A DNA stretch of 64,000 nucleotides from NCBI RefSeq assembly GCF_014489635.1, contig NZ_CP060828.1, positions 7,986,001 to 8,050,000 on the forward strand. Reading direction: 5' to 3'. Under the pieces are notes generated by a model. It saw only the letters and a list, made by a program, of their open reading frames with translations. It was not told the DNA's origin and did not search any database. Source of the DNA: Streptomyces roseirectus. Lineage in GTDB: Bacteria; Actinomycetota; Actinomycetes; Streptomycetales; Streptomycetaceae. The translations under genes and the position numbers were made by a program. Shown here piece after piece: positions 44,967-54,255 of this stretch (positions within the stretch are counted from its first letter, which is position 1; each line of letters begins with the position of its first letter).

Positions 44967-46769
44967 ATGCACCCCGACCGAGAGAAAACCGCCTGGAAGC
45001 CGCCGGCCGATGCCGAGCCGCAGCCCCGGCAGGTCCGCCGCATCCTGAAGCTGTTCCGCCCCTACCGCGCCCGCCTCGCCCTCGTGGGCCTGCTGGTCGC
45101 CGCCTCCTCACTGGTGTCCGTCGCGACCCCGTTCCTGCTGAAGGAGACGCTGGACGTCGCGATCCCCGAGGGCCGTACGGGCCTGCTGAGCCTGCTCGCC
45201 CTCGGCATGATCCTCAGCGCGATACTGTCCGGCGTCTTCGGCGTCCTGCAGACGCTGATCTCGACGACGGTCGGCCAGCGCGTCATGCACGACCTGCGCA
45301 CCGCCGTCTACGGCCGCCTCCAGCGCATGTCGCTCGCGTTCTTCACGCGCACCCGCACCGGCGAGGTCCAGTCCCGCATCGCCAACGACATCGGAGGCAT
45401 GCAGGCGACGGTGACGTCCACGGCGACGTCCCTGGTCTCCAACTTCACCGGCGTCGTCGCCACCGTCGTCGCGATGCTCGCCCTCGACTGGCGGCTGACC
45501 GCCGTCTCGCTGCTCCTGCTGCCGGTGTTCGTCTGGATCAGCCGCCGGGTCGGCAGCGAGCGCAAGAAGATCACCACCGAGCGGCAGAAACAGATGGCCG
45601 CGATGTCCGCGACGGTGACGGAGTCGCTGTCGGTCAGCGGCATCCTGCTGGGCCGCACGATGGGCCGCGCCGACTCCCTGACCAGGTCCTTCGCGGACGA
45701 GTCCGAGCGCCTTGTCGACCTGGAGGTCCGCTCCAGCATGGCCGGGCGCTGGCGGATGGCCGTCATCGGGATCGTCATGTCCGCGATGCCAGCGGTCATC
45801 TACTGGTCGGCGGGCGTCGTCCTCCAGGTCGGCGGGCCCGGCGTCTCGCTGGGCACGATCGTCGCGTTCGTCTCCCTCCAGCAGGGGCTGTTCCGGCCCG
45901 CCGTCAGCCTGCTGTCGACCGGCGTCCAGATCCAGACGTCCCTCGCGCTCTTCCAGCGCATCTTCGAGTACCTGGACCTGCCGATAGACATCACCGAGCG
46001 CGACCACCCCGTCCACCTCGACCGGGTCAAGGGCGAGGTCCGCTTCGAGGACGTCTCGTTCCGGTACGAGGGCGAGGGGCGGGCGATCCTCGACGGGATC
46101 GACGTCACCGTCCCCGCCGGGCACAGCCTCGCCGTCGTCGGCGCGACCGGTGCGGGCAAGTCCACGCTGGGGCATCTGGTGCCCCGCCTCTACGACGTGA
46201 CGGGCGGCCGGGTCACCCTCGACGGGGTCGACGTCCGCGACCTCGACCTCGACACCCTCGCGCGGGCCGTCGGCATCGTCTCCCAGGAGACGTACCTCTT
46301 CCACGCGACGGTCGCCGAGAACCTGCGCTTCGCCAAGCCCGACGCGACGGACGAGGAGCTGCACGCCGCCGCGCGCGCCGCGCAGATCCACGACCACATC
46401 GTCTCACTGCCCGACGGGTACGACACGGTCGTCGGTGAGCGGGGGCACCGGTTCTCCGGCGGGGAGAAACAGCGGCTCGCCATCGCCCGCACCATCCTGC
46501 GCGATCCGCCGGTCCTCGTGCTCGACGAGGCGACCAGCGCGCTGGACACGCGGACGGAGTACGCCGTGCAGCGGGCGCTCGACGCGTTGTCGGCGAATCG
46601 GACGACGGTGACGATCGCGCACCGGCTGTCGACGATCCGGGGGGCTGATCAGATCGTCGTCCTGGAGGAGGGGCGGGTTGTGGAGCGGGGGACGCATGAG
46701 GAGTTGGTGGAGCGGGAGGGGAAGTATGCGGGGCTCGTGAGGCGGGGGGAGGCGGTGGTGGCGTCGTGA
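44967..46769 (+). CDS. ABC exporter (fused permease/ATPase)
   Basis: A 600-residue half-transporter with six membrane helices then a canonical ATPase domain: Walker A GATGAGKST (about 391-399), signature FSGGEKQRLAIA (about 496), Walker B VLVLDEATSALD (about 515) and H-loop IAHRLST. It probably works as a homodimer, in contrast to the asymmetric pair upstream. ATG has GAAGGAG upstream. Probably a drug or toxic-compound exporter controlled by the divergent MarR. Confidence 0.92.
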   Translation: MHPDREKTAWKPPADAEPQPRQVRRILKLFRPYRARLALVGLLVAASSLVSVATPFLLKETLDVAIPEGRTGLLSLLALGMILSAILSGVFGVLQTLISTTVGQRVMHDLRTAVYGRLQRMSLAFFTRTRTGEVQSRIANDIGGMQATVTSTATSLVSNFTGVVATVVAMLALDWRLTAVSLLLLPVFVWISRRVGSERKKITTERQKQMAAMSATVTESLSVSGILLGRTMGRADSLTRSFADESERLVDLEVRSSMAGRWRMAVIGIVMSAMPAVIYWSAGVVLQVGGPGVSLGTIVAFVSLQQGLFRPAVSLLSTGVQIQTSLALFQRIFEYLDLPIDITERDHPVHLDRVKGEVRFEDVSFRYEGEGRAILDGIDVTVPAGHSLAVVGATGAGKSTLGHLVPRLYDVTGGRVTLDGVDVRDLDLDTLARAVGIVSQETYLFHATVAENLRFAKPDATDEELHAAARAAQIHDHIVSLPDGYDTVVGERGHRFSGGEKQRLAIARTILRDPPVLVLDEATSALDTRTEYAVQRALDALSANRTTVTIAHRLSTIRGADQIVVLEEGRVVERGTHEELVEREGKYAGLVRRGEAVVAS

Positions 46770-47258
46770 GGGGGAGGTGTTGCTGAGGTGGGTGGGCGGG
46801 GGCTGTGGTGTGTTTGGCGGGGGTGGCTCGGAGCGGGCGGTGTGCTGGGGGGGCGTGTTGAGAGGTGCCGCTTCCTCAGGGGCCGGGCTGCTTAGAGGGC
46901 GCTCGATGGGGTCGGCTCTCTTGGGGTTGGCTCGCCGGGCTGGGCTTCTTGGGGCGGACCGGCCTTCTCGGGGCCGGCTCGCCAGAGGGGCCGCCCCTCC
47001 CCGGCTTCGCGGCGGGGCGCCCTTCTCCTGCCACGGCTTCCCGTCGGGTCGGCCTCCTCTTGCCACGGCTCCCTCCCGCTCCGTGGCCCCGTCTCCGCGC
47101 CGACAAGTCCCGCCCCCGCGTCGACGAGCCCCGTCCCCGCGCCAGCGCCGCTCTCCCACGTGCTGTGGTCTCCGGGGTGCTGCGGCTTCCGGGGGCTGAT
47201 GATCCGACAAGGGGAAGATATGCCCGGTTTTTGATTGTATGAGAGTTAACGTGCCCGC
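46770..47258. other. 489-base intergenic region
   Basis: G-rich on the + strand, with short imperfect repeats (CTTGGGGCGG, CTCGGGGCCGG). Open frames are low-complexity and unlike any protein. AT-rich patch near 47210-47245 (GGGAAGATATGCC...TTTTTGATTGTATG) is a likely mltG promoter. Confidence 0.5.
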
Positions 47259-48104
47259 ATGCAGATGAACACTCCGCCCCGGAGCGCGATCCGTCTGACG
47301 CGCCGCGGCCGAACCGTCCTCGTCGTCACCGGGGCGGCAGTGGCCGCCGCCGCGGTGGCGGTGCCGCTGCTGAGCGTGGAGCGGCCGGCTCCCGAGGCCG
47401 CCAAGCCGAAAGTGCTGACCATCCCGGAGGGCTGGCGCGCGGGCCAGGTCTACGAGGCGGTCGACAAGGCGCTCGCCCTGCCGGCCGGTACGACACGCAA
47501 GGCCCTGCCGAAGAGCGGCCTCCGCCTCCCGGCCGACGCGGAGGGCAACCCCGAGGGCTACCTCTTCCCGGCGACGTATCCCCTCACCGAGAAGTCGACC
47601 CCCCAGTCCCTCCTGACGTACATGGTCGCCACGGCCGACAAGAAGTTCAACGGCGCTCCCGTCGCCGCCGGCGCCCAGCGCAACGCGATGAACGTCTACC
47701 AGGCCGTCACCATCGCCAGCATCGTCCAGGCCGAGGCCGCCACCAAGGCGGACATGGGCAAGGTCGCCCGCGTCGTCTTCAACCGGCTGGAGCGCGGCAT
47801 GCCCCTCCAGATGGACTCGACGATCAACTACGCCCTCAACCGCTCGACGCTGAACACGGCGGAGTCCGACACGAGGATCGACAGCCCCTACAACTCCTAC
47901 CAGCGCATGGGCCTCCCCCCGACCCCCATCGACAACCCCGGCGAAGAAGCCATGCGCGCCGCCATCACCCCCACCCCCGGCAACTGGCTCTACTTCGTCA
48001 CCGTCAAGCCCGGCGACACCCGCTTCACCGCCGACTACGCCGAACACCAGCGCAACGTCGCGGAGTTCAACAAGCTCCAGGCCAGGAAACCGAAGGCGGG
48101 ATGA
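47259..48104 (+). CDS. mltG: Short MltG-like endolytic transglycosylase
   Basis: A 281-residue protein: a membrane anchor (about 20-42), an N-terminal LysM-like segment (VLTIPEGWRAGQVYEAVDKAL), then the YceG/MltG domain with GNPEGYLFPATYPL, ASIVQAEA (likely catalytic Glu about 159) and MDSTINYALN...YNSYQRMGLPPTPIDNPG. It would cut nascent glycan strands at the membrane. It is shorter than many MltG proteins and is probably a second copy, since it is not in the usual aroE/alaS neighbourhood. Start ATG at 47259 or 47265. Confidence 0.85.
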   Translation: MQMNTPPRSAIRLTRRGRTVLVVTGAAVAAAAVAVPLLSVERPAPEAAKPKVLTIPEGWRAGQVYEAVDKALALPAGTTRKALPKSGLRLPADAEGNPEGYLFPATYPLTEKSTPQSLLTYMVATADKKFNGAPVAAGAQRNAMNVYQAVTIASIVQAEAATKADMGKVARVVFNRLERGMPLQMDSTINYALNRSTLNTAESDTRIDSPYNSYQRMGLPPTPIDNPGEEAMRAAITPTPGNWLYFVTVKPGDTRFTADYAEHQRNVAEFNKLQARKPKAG

Positions 48105-48291
48105 CACACGCCCGAGCCGGGGCTCGCCCCCCGGCTCGGGCCGACGACCGTCAGGCCGCCGCCGGTTCCCCCGGGTTCGCGGAGGTTCAGATGGGTGAGG
48201 CGGGGGGAGGGCGGGGCGGAAGCCGGTGGCCCGGAGGGCGACGTCTGCCTGCGCCTCGTCGCCGTCGGGCCGGCGGACGCTCGTCGGGGGG

Positions 48292-48475
48292 CGTCGAACA
48301 TGGGGTGGCGGTTCAGCACGCCGTTCGCCAGGCCCTCGCGGATCGAGTCGTTGAGGGGGGCGGCGACCGAGACGACGCTGCGCGGCGGGAGGCCCCGCCG
48401 GACCCGGTCCTCGATCAGGGTGACGGCCGCGTGGCCCTCCTCCACTGGGGTGTCTGCGGTGGCTACCTCGCCGGG
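48292..48475 (-). pseudogene. Possible remnant of a LacI-type regulator C-terminus
   Basis: Beyond the ssuA 3' end, a minus-strand frame reads VATADTPVEEGHAAVTLIEDRV...PPRSVV, which resembles the final segment of LacI-family effector domains (TT.xxPVEEMG.AAxxLL). There is no start or upstream domain in that frame, since it runs antisense/out of frame into ssuA. I treat it as a decayed fragment; similarity is by eye and weak. Confidence 0.3.
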
Positions 48476-49467
48476 GTTGTCGAAGCGGGCAACTTGCCGT
48501 TGAAGCGCTTGTCCACGAACCCTGAGAAGTCGACCTTTCCTGGGATCAGCTTCAACTCCGCGAACGTGTCGGCGATCCTCTGCTCGGAATCGATCAGCGG
48601 CTGATCGACAGCGACCGGAACGCGCGTCGCGTGTGTACGTTTCACCGAGGCGAGCGCCACGTCGTACGGCAGCCCCGTGTCCTTCGCCCACACCCTCGCC
48701 CAGTCCGTCTGATGCCCGGAGACCCAGTCCTGTGCCCGGCGCAGCCGCGCGAGGTAGTCGGCGATCGCGGCGGTCTTCTTCGGGTCCCTGAGCGCGGCGG
48801 GCGCCGCGACCTGGAAGCTGAGGCCGTTGACGATGCCCTGCCCGGTCGTCAGTACGCGCCCCTTCCCCGCTTCGAGGACCTGTGATGTGTACGGGTCCCA
48901 GACGGCCCACGCGTCGACCTTGCCGGAGGTGAACGCGGCGAGCGCGTCGGCCGGTTGGAGGTACTTGACCTGGACGTCGTCCAGGGTCAGGCCGGCCGCC
49001 CTGAGGGACGCGACGAGTTGGTAGTGCGCGGAGGAGCCCTGCGCGACGGCGATCGACTTCCCTTTCAGATCAGCGGACTTGGTGAGCTTCGAGCCGTTCG
49101 GCACGAGGATCGCCTCGCCCTCGGACGAGCCGTGCCACGCCGCCACCACCGTGATCTTCGAGCCCGCGCCGGCCGCGAAGACCGGCGGGGTGTTGCCGAC
49201 GGCGCCGATGTCGACCGCGCCGGCGTTGACGGCCTCCAGGAGGGGTGGGCCGGAGGTGAACGTCGACCACTTGACCTTGTAGCCGAGGTTCTTGAGTTCA
49301 CCGGCCGCACGCAGGACCGCTTCCGAACCGCCTTTCTGGTCACCGACGTTGAGGGTGAGGGAGCCGGTGCCGTCGGTCGTCGTGCTCGCGGAGGAGGTGC
49401 CGGCGCAGGCGGTGAGGAGGAGGGCGAGGGGGAGGAGGGCGGCGGGGAGGGGGTGGCGTCGTCGCAT
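48463..49467 (-). CDS. ssuA: Aliphatic sulfonate-type ABC substrate-binding lipoprotein
   Basis: A 334-residue lipoprotein (lipobox LLTAC, Cys21) of the SsuA/NMT1-like family (LEAVNAGAVDIGAVGNTPPVFAAGAGSKITVVAA, GKSIAVAQGSSAHYQL, AFTSGKVDAWAVWDPYTSQV). It should deliver sulfonates, or a related sulfur compound, to SsuC/SsuB. It is the last gene of a ssuC-ssuB-ssuA set, 290 bases after ssuB; the gap is G-rich and empty. Confidence 0.88.
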   Translation of the reverse strand: MRRRHPLPAALLPLALLLTACAGTSSASTTTDGTGSLTLNVGDQKGGSEAVLRAAGELKNLGYKVKWSTFTSGPPLLEAVNAGAVDIGAVGNTPPVFAAGAGSKITVVAAWHGSSEGEAILVPNGSKLTKSADLKGKSIAVAQGSSAHYQLVASLRAAGLTLDDVQVKYLQPADALAAFTSGKVDAWAVWDPYTSQVLEAGKGRVLTTGQGIVNGLSFQVAAPAALRDPKKTAAIADYLARLRRAQDWVSGHQTDWARVWAKDTGLPYDVALASVKRTHATRVPVAVDQPLIDSEQRIADTFAELKLIPGKVDFSGFVDKRFNGKLPASTTPAR

Positions 49468-49757
49468 GTGGTGGGCCCTGTCTGTGGGGGTGGGGTAAGT
49501 GGGGGCGGGGGGAGGGGAGTTGGGGTGGCGGAGGGTGGTGAGGGCTGGGGATTCGGGTGGTGGAGGTTTCTGTCGGCCGGAGTTTCGGACGCCAGGGTGG
49601 GGAGTTCGGGCGGCCGGGGGAGGGGCCGGGGCCGGGGGCTCGGTCGGCGGGGGCGGAGGAGTGGAGGCCGCCGGGGTTCACCCGGGGTTCGCTCCGCCGG
49701 GGTGAGGGTGCTCGAACCGCCGGAGCCGGGGCGCTCGGGCCACCGGAGTCAGGGTGT

Positions 49758-50486
49758 TCACGCCGCCGCCTCGACCCCCAGCCGTGCCAGCAACCCCGCC
49801 CGCAGTTCGGCGAACCGGGGGTCGGCGAGGTCGCGTGGCCGGTCGAGGTCGATGCGCTGCTCGTGCGCGATGACCCCGCCGTCCATCACCAGGACGCGGT
49901 CCGCGAGCAGGACGGCCTCCTCGACGTCGTGCGTGACGAGCAGGACCGCGCAGCCGCGTCGCCGCCACAACTCGCCCACCAGGCGCTGGGCGTTGATCCG
50001 GGTGAGCGCGTCGAGGGCGCCGAACGGCTCGTCCAGCAGCAGGAGATCGGGTTCGCGGACCAACGCCCGTGCCAGTGAGGCGCGTTGGGCCTCGCCGCCG
50101 GAGAGGGTCTTGGGCCAGGCGTTGGCGTGCTTCGTGAGGCCGACTTCCTCAAGTGCCTTGTCCGCGACGGCCCTTGGGGGCTTGCCGGGCAGCCCGAGCA
50201 GGACGTTGCGCCACACCCGCTTCCACGGCATCAGCCGGGGTGCCTGGAACGCGACCGCTTTGCGGCGCGGCACCAGCACCGTCCCCTCGATCTCCCGGTC
50301 GAGCCCCGCGAGGATCCGCAGCAACGTCGACTTGCCGCAGCCGCTGCGGCCGAGGAGCGCCACGAACTCGCCGGACCCGATGGCGAGTTGGAGGTCGTCG
50401 ATGACGGCACGCCCGTCGAAGGACCGCGTCAGCCCCTCGACCCGTACCGCCTGTCCGGTCACCGGCCGGTGAACGTCGGTCGCCAT
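49758..50486 (-). CDS. ssuB: Sulfonate-type ABC transporter ATPase
   Basis: A 242-residue ATPase: Walker A GRSGCGKST (about 46-54), signature LSGGEAQRASLARAL (about 128), Walker B LLLLDEPFGALD (about 149) and H-loop VTHDVEEA. ATG at 50486 overlaps the end of ssuC by 28 bases. It powers import through SsuC. Confidence 0.92.
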   Translation of the reverse strand: MATDVHRPVTGQAVRVEGLTRSFDGRAVIDDLQLAIGSGEFVALLGRSGCGKSTLLRILAGLDREIEGTVLVPRRKAVAFQAPRLMPWKRVWRNVLLGLPGKPPRAVADKALEEVGLTKHANAWPKTLSGGEAQRASLARALVREPDLLLLDEPFGALDALTRINAQRLVGELWRRRGCAVLLVTHDVEEAVLLADRVLVMDGGVIAHEQRIDLDRPRDLADPRFAELRAGLLARLGVEAAA

Positions 50487-51328
50487 TGCAGCAGCACCCT
50501 CTCCAGAGAACGGACGACGAAGTCGGCGAACAGCCCGAGGAACGCGTACACGATGAGGCACACCACGATCACGTCCGTCCGCAGGAAGTCCCGCGCCTGC
50601 ACCATCAGGAACCCGATCCCCGAGTCCGCGTTGACCTGTTCGGCGAAGACCAGTGCGAGCCAGGCGATGCCGAGCGAGTACCGCAGCCCCGTCAGCGCGC
50701 CGGGCAGCGCGCCCGGCAGCACGACATGCCGGACCAGCCCCCACCTCGACAGCCCCAACGACTCGCCCGCCTCCACGAGTTGGGAGTCGACGCCGCGGAT
50801 CCCGGCGTACACGTTCAGGTACAGCGGGAAGGTCACGCCGAGCGTGATGATCGCGACCTTCGGGCTCTCGCCGATCCCGAACCAGATGATGAACAGCGGG
50901 ATCAGGCCGACGAACGGCACCGTCCGCACCATCTGCACCGGCGCGTCCACCAGGTCCTCGCCGATCCTGAACAGCCCCGAGAACAGGGCGAGTCCGACGC
51001 TGACGACCGTCCCGAACAGCAGCCCGAGGGCCACCCGCCGCAGCGACGTCCCCATCGCCGACGTCAGCGATCCGTCGGTGATCAGGTCCCTGCCGACCTC
51101 CGCGATCCGTCCCGGTGAGGCGAGCACGTCCGAGGTCAACACCCCAGTCGTGCTGAGGAGTTGCCACAGCGCCAGCAGTAACACCGGTCCTGTGGCGCGG
51201 CGTAGCCAGCGGGGGACGCGGGTGCGGCGCGTGGCGCGGGGGACGATGGGCTGGAGGGCGATTGCGCCACTGTCCGTCATGTCGGGCTTGGTGGAGTCGG
51301 ACGGTGGCCGGGCATGGCTGATGCTCAT
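50459..51328 (-). CDS. ssuC: Sulfonate-type ABC transporter permease
   Basis: A 289-residue permease with six predicted helices and the EAA-loop region AGESLGLSRWGLVRHVVLPGALPGALTGLR. ATG at 51328 has GGAG six bases upstream; ATG at 51280 is an alternative. First structural gene after the leader peptide, 101 bases downstream of it. Confidence 0.9.
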   Translation of the reverse strand: MSISHARPPSDSTKPDMTDSGAIALQPIVPRATRRTRVPRWLRRATGPVLLLALWQLLSTTGVLTSDVLASPGRIAEVGRDLITDGSLTSAMGTSLRRVALGLLFGTVVSVGLALFSGLFRIGEDLVDAPVQMVRTVPFVGLIPLFIIWFGIGESPKVAIITLGVTFPLYLNVYAGIRGVDSQLVEAGESLGLSRWGLVRHVVLPGALPGALTGLRYSLGIAWLALVFAEQVNADSGIGFLMVQARDFLRTDVIVVCLIVYAFLGLFADFVVRSLERVLLQWRPTFTGR

Positions 51329-51377
51329 GGATGCTCCACGGGGCGGTGGGGGAACACACCTCGGCAACACCGGATCA

Positions 51378-51398
51378 GGCGGACGTCACAGGTCCGCC
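51378..51398 (-). promoter_or_regulatory. Hairpin between leader peptide and ssuC
   Basis: Seven-bp stem GGCGGAC/GTCCGCC with a 7-nt loop, located between the leader stop and the ssuC start. Candidate attenuator element for translation-coupled control; no alternative pairing was demonstrated. Confidence 0.45.
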
Positions 51399-51429
51399 GA
51401 GGGGGAGAGCCGCCGAGAGGGAGAAGACG

Positions 51430-51513
51430 TCAGCAGCCGCGGCGACACGCGGCGGAGGCCACCCGCAGCAGGTCGATGTGACCGCGCGTGGTGAGCAGGG
51501 CTGAACGCAACAT
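51430..51513 (-). CDS. Cysteine-type leader peptide upstream of ssuCBA
   Basis: A 27-residue peptide with core RGHIDLLRVASAACR ending RRGC. It matches the actinobacterial leader-peptide class with the (H)(I/V)DLxRVxSAxCR motif found upstream of sulfur and cysteine genes. The Cys codons near its end would stall ribosomes when charged cysteinyl-tRNA is scarce and so derepress downstream genes. It lies about 100 bases upstream of ssuC on the same strand. No strong ribosome site is seen before its ATG. Confidence 0.8.
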   Translation of the reverse strand: MLRSALLTTRGHIDLLRVASAACRRGC

Positions 51514-51718
51514 GCGGCTGAAGGTAGCCAGTTGGGGGGTGGGGGTCAACGGGTGTCTTGAGAGGTGGACTTCGGGATGGGACAGGTAGGAGAGGGGAAG
51601 GGAGGGGTGTGGCGGGTGCGGGTGCGGTGGCGTACGGAGCCGCATGGGCGCCGGGCAGGTCCGGTCCCCCCGCCCCGCTCCGGAAGCCACCCCCGTCCGC
51701 ACCGGGGAGAATGCCCCC

Positions 51719-52141
51719 ATGTCCGATGCCTTCACCACTCACGTCCTGCACATCACCTCCGGCTCCCGGGAACGGGTCGTCGACCTCACCCATGACTGCG
51801 AGTCCTTCCTCCGCGAAGTGGCCCGGGACCGCGACGGCCTCCTCAACGTGTTCGTCCCCCACGCCACGGCCGGCATCGCCGTCATCGAGACCGGCGCAGG
51901 CAGTGACGACGACCTCCTCGCCGCCCTCCACACCCTCCTCCCCGCCGACGACCGCTGGACCCACCGCCACGGCTCCCCCGGCCACGGCCGCGACCACGTC
52001 CTCCCCGCGCTCGTCCCACCCCACGCGACCCTTCCGGTGCTCGGGGGACGTCTTGAGCTGGGGACTTGGCAATCCGTGTGCTTGGTGGACACGAACACGG
52101 ACAACCCTGACCGTCAGGTCCGACTCAGCTTCCTGGGCTGA
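51719..52141 (+). CDS. YjbQ/UPF0047-family protein
   Basis: A 140-residue YjbQ-family protein (LLNVFVPHATAGIAVIETGAG, HGSPGHGRDHVLPALVPPHATLPV). Members show weak thiamine-phosphate synthase activity; the true role is uncertain. The conserved His residues in VPHATAG and HGSPGHGRDH form a likely metal or phosphate site. ATG with GGGGAG upstream. Divergent from the ssu leader. Confidence 0.88.
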   Translation: MSDAFTTHVLHITSGSRERVVDLTHDCESFLREVARDRDGLLNVFVPHATAGIAVIETGAGSDDDLLAALHTLLPADDRWTHRHGSPGHGRDHVLPALVPPHATLPVLGGRLELGTWQSVCLVDTNTDNPDRQVRLSFLG

Positions 52142-52284
52142 GCCCCCGGTCCGACCGAGACCGTCCCGGGGCGGCCGCGAAATCTCCGTACCTTGAGCAC
52201 CCGATACGGAGAAGTTTCGCGCGGTACGGACCTGAACGTGATCGAACGCCCCTACGGCGGATGTGGAAGTGCCTGCTCGGCGTG

Positions 52285-52805
52285 CGTCGGCTGTCGAGGA
52301 TGAAGCTGGCCACGTCCGATCCGATGACTCGTCCCAAGCTGGGCCCTTGGCTCCGGGGCGAGCGAGGCCCGTACGACGGCTTGGCGGCGGCAGCCGTCGA
52401 CCGCCTCGGACGCAACGTCGTCGACTGCCTGAACACCGGCTACAAAATGCGCGACGAGGGGAAGCTGCTCGTCACCTTCGGCCATGACGGACCGTGGGAC
52501 CTGGACGACCCCGTCGACGAGAACCGCTTCACCATGGAGGCGTGGGGCGCGCAGATGGAGCTGCGGGCGATCCAGCGCCGGAACCGCAGCGCCACGGTGA
52601 AGACGCGTGCGGCGGGGCGTCCCAAGGGCAAGCCGTCCTACGGGTTCCAGTACGTCAGGACCGTGATGGGCGGCAGGATCGACAAGGTCGTACTGCACCC
52701 GCACGCCTCGGCCGTCATCCGCGAGGTCGCGCGTCGCATCCTCGCTGACCCGGAACGCAACACCCCGAGCAGCGAGGCTGCCCGGCTCTCCCGCACAGGA
52801 GAGCT
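52285..52805 (+). pseudogene. Serine recombinase/integrase remnant
   Basis: The frame opens after a lost N-terminus and reads RPKLGPWLRGERGPYDGLAA, AVDRLGRNVVDCLNTGYKMRDEGKLLVTFG and EAWGAQMELRAIQRRNRS, then PSYGFQYVRTVMGGRIDKV. This is the second half of a serine-recombinase catalytic domain plus the start of the recombinase domain (PF07508 type). The catalytic Ser region is missing, and after about residue 180 (ARLSRTGELSP) the frame runs into an epoxide hydrolase sequence. Non-functional as a recombinase; marks a former mobile element. Confidence 0.8.
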
Positions 52806-53647
52806 GTCCCCGACGTCCTTCGTGGAGTTCCTTGAGGCCGACGGGCCGCTGACCGATCCACGGGCGCATGGTGGGGACCCGGCCGGCGCGTTCCACGTCG
52901 TCGTTCCGTCACTGCCCGGCTTCGCCTTCTCCAGCCCGCTGTCGGCGCGGGGCTGGACCCTGGAACGGACCGCAATGGCGTTCGGGGAGCTGATGAGCCG
53001 ACTGGGCTACGAGCGGTTCGGTGTGGAGGGCGGTGACCTCGGCGCCGGGGTGACCGGCCGGATGGCGATGCTCCTGCCGGAGCGGGTGATCGGCGCTCAC
53101 ACCCACGGAGACCGGCTCCAGCTCGGCATGGCCGGCGAAGACCTCCCGGTTCCCGAGGGACTCGGAGCGGAAGAACGCGCTGCCCTCGAAGCAGCGCAAC
53201 GGGCCTGGTCCCAGATGAAGGGCTACCGGGTCCTACACTCGACCGAGCCCAACGCCCTGTCCGCAGGTCTGGCCGACTCCCCGATCCTCCAGCTGGCCTG
53301 GATCGCCGAGAAACTCGCCCAGTGGGCCAACCCCGCCACCCCGATCAGCCGCGACGATGTCCTGATCACCGCCAGCCTCTACTGGTTCACCCGCACCGGC
53401 CCCGCGACAGCCGACTTCTACTGGGAACTGGCCTACGCCCCCCGACAGCAGTTGGGGCGAACCCAACGGTGTCCCTATGGGCGCCTCCCTCTTCTACAGC
53501 GACCCGCTCGTCCGGAAAGTCCTCCACCCCGGTGGCGGGCCGTCCTTCCTCAGCGAACACGCCGAAGGCGGACACTTCCCGGCCTTCGAGGTTCCCGACC
53601 TGTTCGTCGACGACACCCGCGCCTTCTTCCGGCAGCTCCGCCGCTGA
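52806..53647 (+). pseudogene. Epoxide hydrolase remnant, N-truncated and frameshifted
   Basis: Continues the recombinase frame and reads SFVEFLEADGPLTDPRAHGGDPAGAFHVVVPSLPGFAFSS, the middle of an EphB-type epoxide hydrolase, with nucleophile-region VEGGDLGAGVTGRMA. The N-terminal oxyanion region is missing. Around 53440-53470 the coding sense shifts frame: the catalytic-His end (GGPSFLSEHAEGG, HFPAFEVPDLFVDDTRAFF) continues in another frame to a stop at 53645-53647. The long in-frame chimera that reads through to about 54033 is not a real protein. Confidence 0.75.
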
Positions 53648-54255
53648 CACCAGCACAGCGAAAGCCGCACACAAGGCGAGACCGCTTCAGCACCTTCGAT
53701 CTGCGACACCGCTCGGGTACCACGACGAACACGAAACCCTCCTCGCATGCGGTCACTCGGTCTCACCGTGCCGAGTGGCCGCACGCGGGGAATCCCGCTG
53801 GCCGCCGTCAGCTTGCCCAACTCACCGGGCGTCTTCACCAGCATCGCCGGAGTGGAAGCCCAGCAGCACCTGAGCGACGGCCCGGCGGACCAGTTCGGAG
53901 TCTGTCAGCCGCGGCGGGCGCCGCGGCTTGTCCAGGGCGCCACTCGGTGCCTGCGAGGTGGAGATCCGGCTCCGGTACCCCGTCGCCGCTGTCGCCGGGT
54001 GGTGGTGCCGATCCGGTACGCCCCTGTGGGTGAGGGCAGGGTTGTCCTTGGGTGCCCCGACGGCGAAGCGGTACTTGCGACACCGGGGCGGTGGCGGCCA
54101 GGAGGTCGACGGCGAGCAGTGCGGCAGGCAGCCGGGCCCGCATGAAGTCCGCGGTGGCGATGGACACGATCGCGCCCGGCGATTCTCGGTCCCTGTGGTG
54201 CCGACGGTCTCCTCCCTGCGGCCGGGTGGGAACTGCTGGAGTCGCTTCACAGGGC
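53648..54255. other. 608-base region with transposase debris
   Basis: No intact gene. It contains a minus-strand transposase scrap (53822-53936). The remaining open frames are not protein-like. I did not find terminal inverted repeats or a clear target duplication. Confidence 0.5.
53822..53936 (-). pseudogene. Transposase N-terminal fragment
   Basis: The minus strand reads KPRRPPRLTDSELVRRAVAQ followed by VLLGFHS, a near match to the start region of IS4/IS5-like Streptomyces transposases (RPP.LTDSELVCLAVAQ.LLGFHS). After LLGFHS the match ends and the frame stops at 53822. A scrap of an insertion sequence. Confidence 0.55.

Noticed and set aside
46777..47199. Open frames after the ABC exporter
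   Set aside because: Gly/Arg/Pro low-complexity products with no homology pattern; treated as non-coding.
53747..54145. Plus-strand open frame in the debris region
   Set aside because: Overlaps the transposase scrap antisense and has no protein-like features.
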